DNA from: Fusobacteria bacterium ZRK30 | Lineage (GTDB): Bacteria > Fusobacteriota > Fusobacteriia > Fusobacteriales > Fusobacteriaceae | Direction of reading: 5' to 3' | Assembly (NCBI GenBank): GCA_024628785.1 | Contig: CP102404.1 | Coordinates: forward strand, 186,001-250,000 | Length of the DNA: 64,000 nt | In this document: positions 59,943 to 64,000 of the stretch, piece by piece | Position numbering within the stretch: the stretch's first letter is position 1 | Layout: the number at the start of each line of letters is the position of its first letter | Notes under the pieces: model-generated | What the model saw: only the letters and a program-made list of their open reading frames with translations | Told to the model about the DNA's origin: nothing | Databases searched by the model: none | Made by a program: the position numbers and the translations under genes

Positions 59943-59971
59943 TTTACATTACTTGGATATCCAAGTAAAAT
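59943..59971 (+). promoter_or_regulatory. marR promoter with embedded palindromic operator
   Basis: TTTACA (59943-59948), 17 bases, TAAAAT (59966-59971). The spacer contains the perfect 16-bp palindrome ACTTGGATATCCAAGT (59951-59966), identical to 60448-60463. The predicted start is at or next to the A of the marR ATG (59978). Confidence 0.82.
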
Positions 59972-59977
59972 AGATTT

Positions 59978-60418
59978 ATGAGATATGATAATACGATTAA
60001 TTTAATAAGTAAAATCAGAGAGATTTCCAGCATGTTTATTATTTCTGAATTAGAAAAATTAGGAATAATAGGAATTGTCCCTTCCCACGGTGACATTATA
60101 GTCACACTGATAAAACATAGGGAACTGACCATGACTGAAATTGCAGAAAAAATCAACAAAGACCGTTCAACCGTTACTACCTTGGTAAAAAAGTTGAATA
60201 AAATTGGCTTTACAGCCACAAAGAAAAACGAAAACGATCAGCGATCAAATTTCGTATTTCTTACACCTAAGGGGAAGGAGTTAGAGGAAGGTTTTAATCA
60301 AATTTCTGAAAAATTATACAACGTTCAATTTAAAGGACTAAAAGAGGAAGAAAAAGAAATTTTTAGAAATATTTTAATCAAAATATATAATAATTTTAAA
60401 CAAGAAAATCAGAATTAG
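59978..60418 (+). CDS. MarR-family transcriptional regulator
   Basis: 146 residues with a winged helix-turn-helix: LTMTEIAEKINKDRSTVTTLVKKLNKIGF (recognition helix DRSTVTTLVKKL) and the wing TKKNENDQRSNFVFLTPKG. Terminal helices form the dimer interface. It probably represses itself and the NhaC antiporter through the twin palindromes. No Shine-Dalgarno sequence precedes the ATG, and the -10 box ends only six bases before it, so the mRNA is probably leaderless. A later Met (residue 12) also lacks a good site. An intrinsic terminator overlaps the stop codon. Confidence 0.9.
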   Translation: MRYDNTINLISKIREISSMFIISELEKLGIIGIVPSHGDIIVTLIKHRELTMTEIAEKINKDRSTVTTLVKKLNKIGFTATKKNENDQRSNFVFLTPKGKELEEGFNQISEKLYNVQFKGLKEEEKEIFRNILIKIYNNFKQENQN

Positions 60419-60439
60419 TGATACTAATTCTATTTTTTT
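60411..60439 (+). terminator. Terminator overlapping the marR stop codon
   Basis: AGAATTAGT / ACTAATTCT, a 9-bp stem with a 3-base loop, then ATTTTTTTA. It separates marR from the nhaC transcript, which has its own operator. Confidence 0.85.
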
Positions 60440-60447
60440 AAAAATAT

Positions 60448-60463
60448 ACTTGGATATCCAAGT
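60448..60463. promoter_or_regulatory. Second copy of the MarR-type palindromic operator, in front of nhaC
   Basis: ACTTGGATATCCAAGT, identical to the marR operator, followed at once by an extra half site ACTTGGA that runs into the GGAGG ribosome binding site. A TATACT-like -10 (60445-60450) overlaps its left edge. Confidence 0.8.
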
Positions 60464-60480
60464 ACTTGGAGGTTGAATTT

Positions 60481-61866
60481 ATGGATTATGGATGGATTTC
60501 ACTCCTGCCTATAATTATCGCTATTACATTAGCTTTTATCACAAAAGATGTTTTTACTGCCCTACTATCCGGTATTATTTCTTCCGGCTTGATCCTAAGT
60601 TATCACGGAGAAAGTATTTTTATAGGATTGAATAGTATAGCAGGTGTTTTCCTAAACGGCTGGGCTGTCAGATCAATATTGTTCTGCCTAATGATCGGAT
60701 CATTTGTACACACAATAGAAGCTTCCGGAGGAATAAGAGGTCTTCTCATATTTTTAGCAGAGGAAAAAAAAGTAGTAAAATCCAGAAGGGGAGCTGAACT
60801 CATAGCCTATATAATCGGACTGCTCATCTTCATAGAAGCAACCAGTTCTACAGTTATATCCAGTATATCTGCTAAACCTTTCTTTGATAAATACGGTATC
60901 CCCCGGGAAAAACTGGCCTATATCACAGACTCTACATCTGCTTCTGTAGCCTGGCTTTTCCCTATAAATGCCGCAGGGGCGTTTCTTATGACCATGATAG
61001 GATCTCAAATTTCTGCCGGGACTATTACAGGAGATCCCTTTGTTTATGTGTTAAAATCAATGCCCTTTCAGCTTTATAGTATCTTTGCAATAATCCTGGT
61101 TGGAATCACAATTATTACAGGAAAAGACCTTAAGGTTATGAGCAGTTTCACAGCTGATGATTTAACAACTATAGAGACCGTTTCAAAAAAACATGATCAT
61201 TTTAAAAAACCAAGGGCACGAAACATGATCTTACCTACATTTCTTTTAATCGCCAGTATTTTTGGAATTTTGTATATCACCGGAAAAGGTAATATATCTT
61301 CCGGGGACGGAGCCGAAGCAATATTTAATGGGATAATAATAACCTTGATCTTAACCGGTATCTACTATGTTTTTCAGGGAATAGTAAAACCCAAAATATA
61401 TATAGATTGGTGTATAGAAGGAATGGCCAATTTCCTTCAAATCACAATTATACTGGTTTTAGCCTTTGCCTTAAGTAGTCTAATGGAAAAATTAAATTTA
61501 GGCTCCTATATAGCCGAAATGAGTACAGATATGAATCCCGTGCTTTTACCGGCAGTGATCTTTCTCATGGGATCCATTATATCTTTTGCTACTGGGACCA
61601 GCGGTGGAACAGCTGCAATTCTTATCCCCATCGCTATCCCCATGGCTGCAAAATTAGGAGTCGATATCCACCTGACAATAGGAGCTGTCGTATCCAGTGC
61701 TGTTTTCGGAGATCATTGTTCCCCCATATCGGACTCTACAATCTTAGCTTCCATGATCTCAGAAGTCCCTGTGATGAACCATGTAAAAACTCAGATACCC
61801 TATGCCCTTATTTCAGGGGGAGCTTCAATGGCAGGATTTTTAATAATGGGAGTACTTCTCATATAA
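60481..61866 (+). CDS. NhaC-family Na+/H+ antiporter
   Basis: 461 residues from the ATG at 60481 (GGAGG 8 bases upstream), with about 11-12 membrane helices. Typical features: MDYGWISLLPIIIAITLAFITKD at the N-terminus, an acidic LIFIEATSSTVISSIS segment in a helix, AWLFPINAAGAF, and the re-entrant FATGTSGGTAAILIPIAIP and VFGDHCSPISDSTILAS near the C-terminus, the hallmark of NhaC/YuiF/MleN proteins. It may exchange protons and sodium, or an organic acid as in MleN. It is probably repressed by the adjacent MarR protein and co-transcribed with the flavin/ferredoxin gene 28 bases downstream. Confidence 0.9.
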   Translation: MDYGWISLLPIIIAITLAFITKDVFTALLSGIISSGLILSYHGESIFIGLNSIAGVFLNGWAVRSILFCLMIGSFVHTIEASGGIRGLLIFLAEEKKVVKSRRGAELIAYIIGLLIFIEATSSTVISSISAKPFFDKYGIPREKLAYITDSTSASVAWLFPINAAGAFLMTMIGSQISAGTITGDPFVYVLKSMPFQLYSIFAIILVGITIITGKDLKVMSSFTADDLTTIETVSKKHDHFKKPRARNMILPTFLLIASIFGILYITGKGNISSGDGAEAIFNGIIITLILTGIYYVFQGIVKPKIYIDWCIEGMANFLQITIILVLAFALSSLMEKLNLGSYIAEMSTDMNPVLLPAVIFLMGSIISFATGTSGGTAAILIPIAIPMAAKLGVDIHLTIGAVVSSAVFGDHCSPISDSTILASMISEVPVMNHVKTQIPYALISGGASMAGFLIMGVLLI

Positions 61867-61894
61867 AATATATAAATTAAAATAGGAGGATAAA

Positions 61895-62560
61895 ATGAAT
61901 ATCAAAGAAATTTATGAAAAATTTGATGCAATCGGATCATTGACATTTGCTACAATCAATGAAGGATATCCAGAAACAAGAATAGCACATTTTTTTGCTC
62001 ACGATGAGGATGGTTTATATTTCAGAACAATGTTTCCAAAACCTTTTTATAAGCAATTAAAGAAGATAAAAAAAATATCTGTATGCGGTTTATACGGGTC
62101 TACAGAAGTAACTCATGGAGAAGATGGGTTGCCGGAGTTTGAACCTGGATATACTATTAGAGTAACAGGTGATATTAAGGAAGTTTCTTTAGAAGAAATT
62201 AAAAAAAAATCTATAAATAAAGAGCTTTTTGATGTGGGAATAAAAGATGTGGAAAAGTACCCTGCAATGAGAATTTTTGTTTTATATAGAGGTAAGGGAG
62301 AGGTTTTCGATTTTGATTTTGAGACTAAGTTCCGTGATCATAAATTATTGCGGACAAATTTTTCCTTTAACGATTTTTGTGATAAGGTCTTTGGTCTGGA
62401 AATTAAGAATAACTGTATAAGATGTGGAAAGTGTTTTAAAAGATGCTCCTTTAAAGCCGTCGAAAAGATCAACAAAGATTATACTATAAACAGCAAAAAG
62501 TGCGATATATGCGGAGACTGTGTTACAGTCTGTCCTGTAGATGCCATCAAAGAAAGGTAA
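61895..62560 (+). CDS. Flavin-binding split-barrel protein with C-terminal 2[4Fe-4S] ferredoxin domain
   Basis: 221 residues. The N-terminal ~150 residues resemble the pyridoxamine-phosphate-oxidase/FMN split barrel (GSLTFATINEGYPETRIAHF, LYFRTMFPKPFYKQLKK). The C-terminal ~50 residues carry two ferredoxin clusters, CIRCGKCFKRC and CDICGDCVTVCPVDA. The combination suggests a small cytosolic electron-transfer reductase; the partner is unknown. AGGAGG lies 7 bases before the ATG. It follows nhaC closely and so falls in the same MarR-controlled unit. Confidence 0.85.
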   Translation: MNIKEIYEKFDAIGSLTFATINEGYPETRIAHFFAHDEDGLYFRTMFPKPFYKQLKKIKKISVCGLYGSTEVTHGEDGLPEFEPGYTIRVTGDIKEVSLEEIKKKSINKELFDVGIKDVEKYPAMRIFVLYRGKGEVFDFDFETKFRDHKLLRTNFSFNDFCDKVFGLEIKNNCIRCGKCFKRCSFKAVEKINKDYTINSKKCDICGDCVTVCPVDAIKER

Positions 62561-62643
62561 TTATCTTTATTAAGGGTATCTCTTTAAAACTCCATATGAT
62601 ATTATAGAAGGTATAAAATCTATAATTTTAGGAGTACCTGATT

Positions 62644-63195
62644 ATGAAAAAAAATATTGCCCTTCTTGCAGGGGGGAAAAACTCCCGTATGGGTGGATTT
62701 ACTAAATCTTTTTTAAAATTTAAAAATGAGTATTTTCTACAAAGAGTTTTGAATGAATTCAATGATTTCCATAAGACAGTAATCATATCCAATGAAAAAA
62801 AACTATATAAAGAATATCAAATTGAGACATTTGAAGACCTTGTAAAAGACAAGGGGCCATTAGGAGGGATCTACACAGCTCTTTCATCTATTAATGACAG
62901 CTGTTTTATTGTGGCTTGTGATATGCCATTTTTAAGTCAGGAAAAGATTTTAAATTTCTACAACGACTTAGATAATTATGATGCTGTAATCCCAATCTAC
63001 AAAAATCGTCCCCAGCCTCTCTGTGCTCTTTATAATATAAGTGTTCTCAAATATATAAAAGATGCTATAGACAACGATGACCTCAAGATAATGATCCCTT
63101 TAAAAAAAGCCAGGGTTAAATTTGTAGAGATAGATGACGATAAGTTATTTGTAAATATAAATACTCCGGAAGAATACAGGGCATTGACTATTTAG
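62644..63195 (+). CDS. mobA: Molybdenum cofactor guanylyltransferase-like nucleotidyltransferase
   Basis: 183 residues. The nucleotide-binding N-terminus ALLAGGKNSRMGGFTKSFLKF fits MobA (LAGGxSxRMGxxK). It is followed by EDLVKDKGPLGGIYTAL and the metal-binding VACDMPFLSQ, in the right order. It would attach GMP to molybdopterin for bis-MGD enzymes such as formate dehydrogenase, whose selenium-containing forms would fit the Sec operon here; that link is inference. No other molybdenum gene is in the window. A GGAG site precedes the ATG. Confidence 0.87.
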   Translation: MKKNIALLAGGKNSRMGGFTKSFLKFKNEYFLQRVLNEFNDFHKTVIISNEKKLYKEYQIETFEDLVKDKGPLGGIYTALSSINDSCFIVACDMPFLSQEKILNFYNDLDNYDAVIPIYKNRPQPLCALYNISVLKYIKDAIDNDDLKIMIPLKKARVKFVEIDDDKLFVNINTPEEYRALTI

Positions 63196-63542
63196 TTTTT
63201 TATTATTAGGTAGATATAAAATATAGTCAGATTTTTCAAAAAATATTTTTTAACTTCTTTAGTATATTTATTACATTTTTCAGACAAAATCCCCTCCTAA
63301 GCAAACATTTTTAAGCTATTAAATCGTAGATGTTTTTATTGTATCTACTTAAGAGGGATTATACTATAAAACAGCAGCTTTTATTTTACATAAATCCAAC
63401 TTACAAAGATTTATAAGGCTCTCCACTACAGGGTAATCTCTTATAAAATTATAATATAATTTTTGTTTTGAGATATAAGTGCTGTATATCCGTCTTTCAT
63501 TGTAATAAATATACTAAGGTTTCCATTTTCATCCGTATGACT
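63196..63542. other. Gene-free stretch with a possible structured RNA
   Basis: 347 AT-rich bases. 63288-63360 is closed by AATCCC..TC..TAAG / CTTA..GA..GGGATT and contains two mutually exclusive inner helices (GTAGAT/ATCTAC or AACAT/ATGTT). I recognise no RNA family and cannot assign a strand. Confidence 0.35.
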
Positions 63543-64000
63543 TTACAAGAATTGAACAACACCCTCTTTACGCTTAGGCGCCTTTCCCTCAATTCCCTTA
63601 TAACCTACGACCACTGCATGAAATGGTTTAACACCTTCTGGAAGTTGAAGGTCTTTAATAACATCGTGCTCAGGCATAAAATTAAATAAAAACCTCATAC
63701 CATTCCAACATGTACCTACCCCCATACTTTCTGCAGCTAATAGCATATTTTGTGTTGCAGCAGAAATATCCTCAATTGGAGTATGGGCATCTTCTGACGC
63801 CGATACGACAATAACGGTTTTAGCACCATAAAAAACATCTGGCATATTCTTTGCCGCGTTACGAATATATTCATCCTCACTTTTTGATGCATTTTCTTTG
63901 GAAGCCATGTTTAAACGCTTCAACAATTGTTCATCTTGAACAACTGTAAAATGCCACGATTGCTTGTTGTTACCACTAGGAGCCCACATACCAGCTTCGA
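63543..64000 (-). CDS. Nitroreductase-family protein, 5' end outside the window
   Basis: FMN-dependent oxidoreductase fold. The frame is open to the right edge (EAGMWAPSGNNKQSWHF), so the N-terminal part with the SIRxF signature lies outside; 152 residues are visible. APSGNNKQSWHFTVV, NMLLAAESMGVGTCWNG and the C-terminal AVVVGYKGIEGKAPKRK are family features. The substrate is unknown. Codon choice looks slightly richer in GC than the neighbours (many GCC, CGC and ACC-type codons), so acquisition by transfer is possible but unproven. Confidence 0.88.
   Translation of the reverse strand, partial: EAGMWAPSGNNKQSWHFTVVQDEQLLKRLNMASKENASKSEDEYIRNAAKNMPDVFYGAKTVIVVSASEDAHTPIEDISAATQNMLLAAESMGVGTCWNGMRFLFNFMPEHDVIKDLQLPEGVKPFHAVVVGYKGIEGKAPKRKEGVVQFL

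Overview
The window comes from a low-GC, strictly anaerobic, fermentative bacterium of the phylum Fusobacteriota, most likely of the Propionigenium/Ilyobacter/Psychrilyobacter group. The phylum call rests on the 16S rRNA sequence read by eye, the AT-rich codon use, strong GGAGG ribosome binding sites, reverse rubrerythrin, a trimeric [FeFe] hydrogenase, biotin-dependent pyruvate carboxylase and selenium metabolism. The genus is an inference; no database search was possible.

Layout. 1-3000: the end of a sodium:amino-acid symporter, a small lipoprotein, a methyltransferase and a small helical protein. 3000-16200 (minus strand): a purine operon, fhs-purL-purE-purC-purF-purM-purN-purH-purD. A guanine-class riboswitch sits between fhs and purL, and a second attenuator with a possible 16-residue leader peptide precedes fhs. 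A second guanine-class riboswitch at 49.1-49.3 kb precedes a purine permease, so synthesis and uptake appear to share one signal. 16660-22100 (minus): an rRNA operon, 16S-tRNA-Ile-tRNA-Ala-23S-tRNA-Trp, with complementary arms around 16S and 23S and no 5S gene in the usual place. 22200-29700: rubrerythrin, a flavoprotein, two cyclophilins (one membrane-anchored, one lipoprotein), and pdxST divergent from a PdxR-type regulator with overlapping promoters.

29800-43400: a class V aminotransferase, pyruvate carboxylase, ClpB, a DMT exporter, a YjjG-like phosphatase and the NAD-linked [FeFe] hydrogenase hydCBA. 43500-46700: a RavA/ViaA-like MoxR-ATPase and VWA pair whose promoter carries an operator-like repeat. 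46800-49300: a HAD phosphatase and the riboswitch-controlled purine permease. 49300-54700 (minus): a selenium operon, selD-selA-selB-yedF-DUF3343. SelD is itself a selenoprotein: an in-frame UGA at codon 13 is followed at once by a good bacterial SECIS hairpin. The plain open reading frame misses its first 25 codons.

54700-64000 is the accessory end: a 61-bp inverted-repeat element with a half copy 2.75 kb away, an intact IS30-family element, a small secreted protein, exported MsrAB, and then a cluster with unusual features. That cluster has an AraC regulator fused to a C-terminal cupin but broken by an in-frame TAA; a cupin fused to two BFD-like [2Fe-2S] modules, whose cupin is a close duplicate of the regulator's; and a VOC protein. 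Next come a MarR regulator, an NhaC-type antiporter and a flavin/ferredoxin protein. Two identical 16-bp perfect palindromes lie in front of marR and nhaC, and marR looks leaderless. MobA and a partial nitroreductase close the window. No CRISPR array or prophage was seen.
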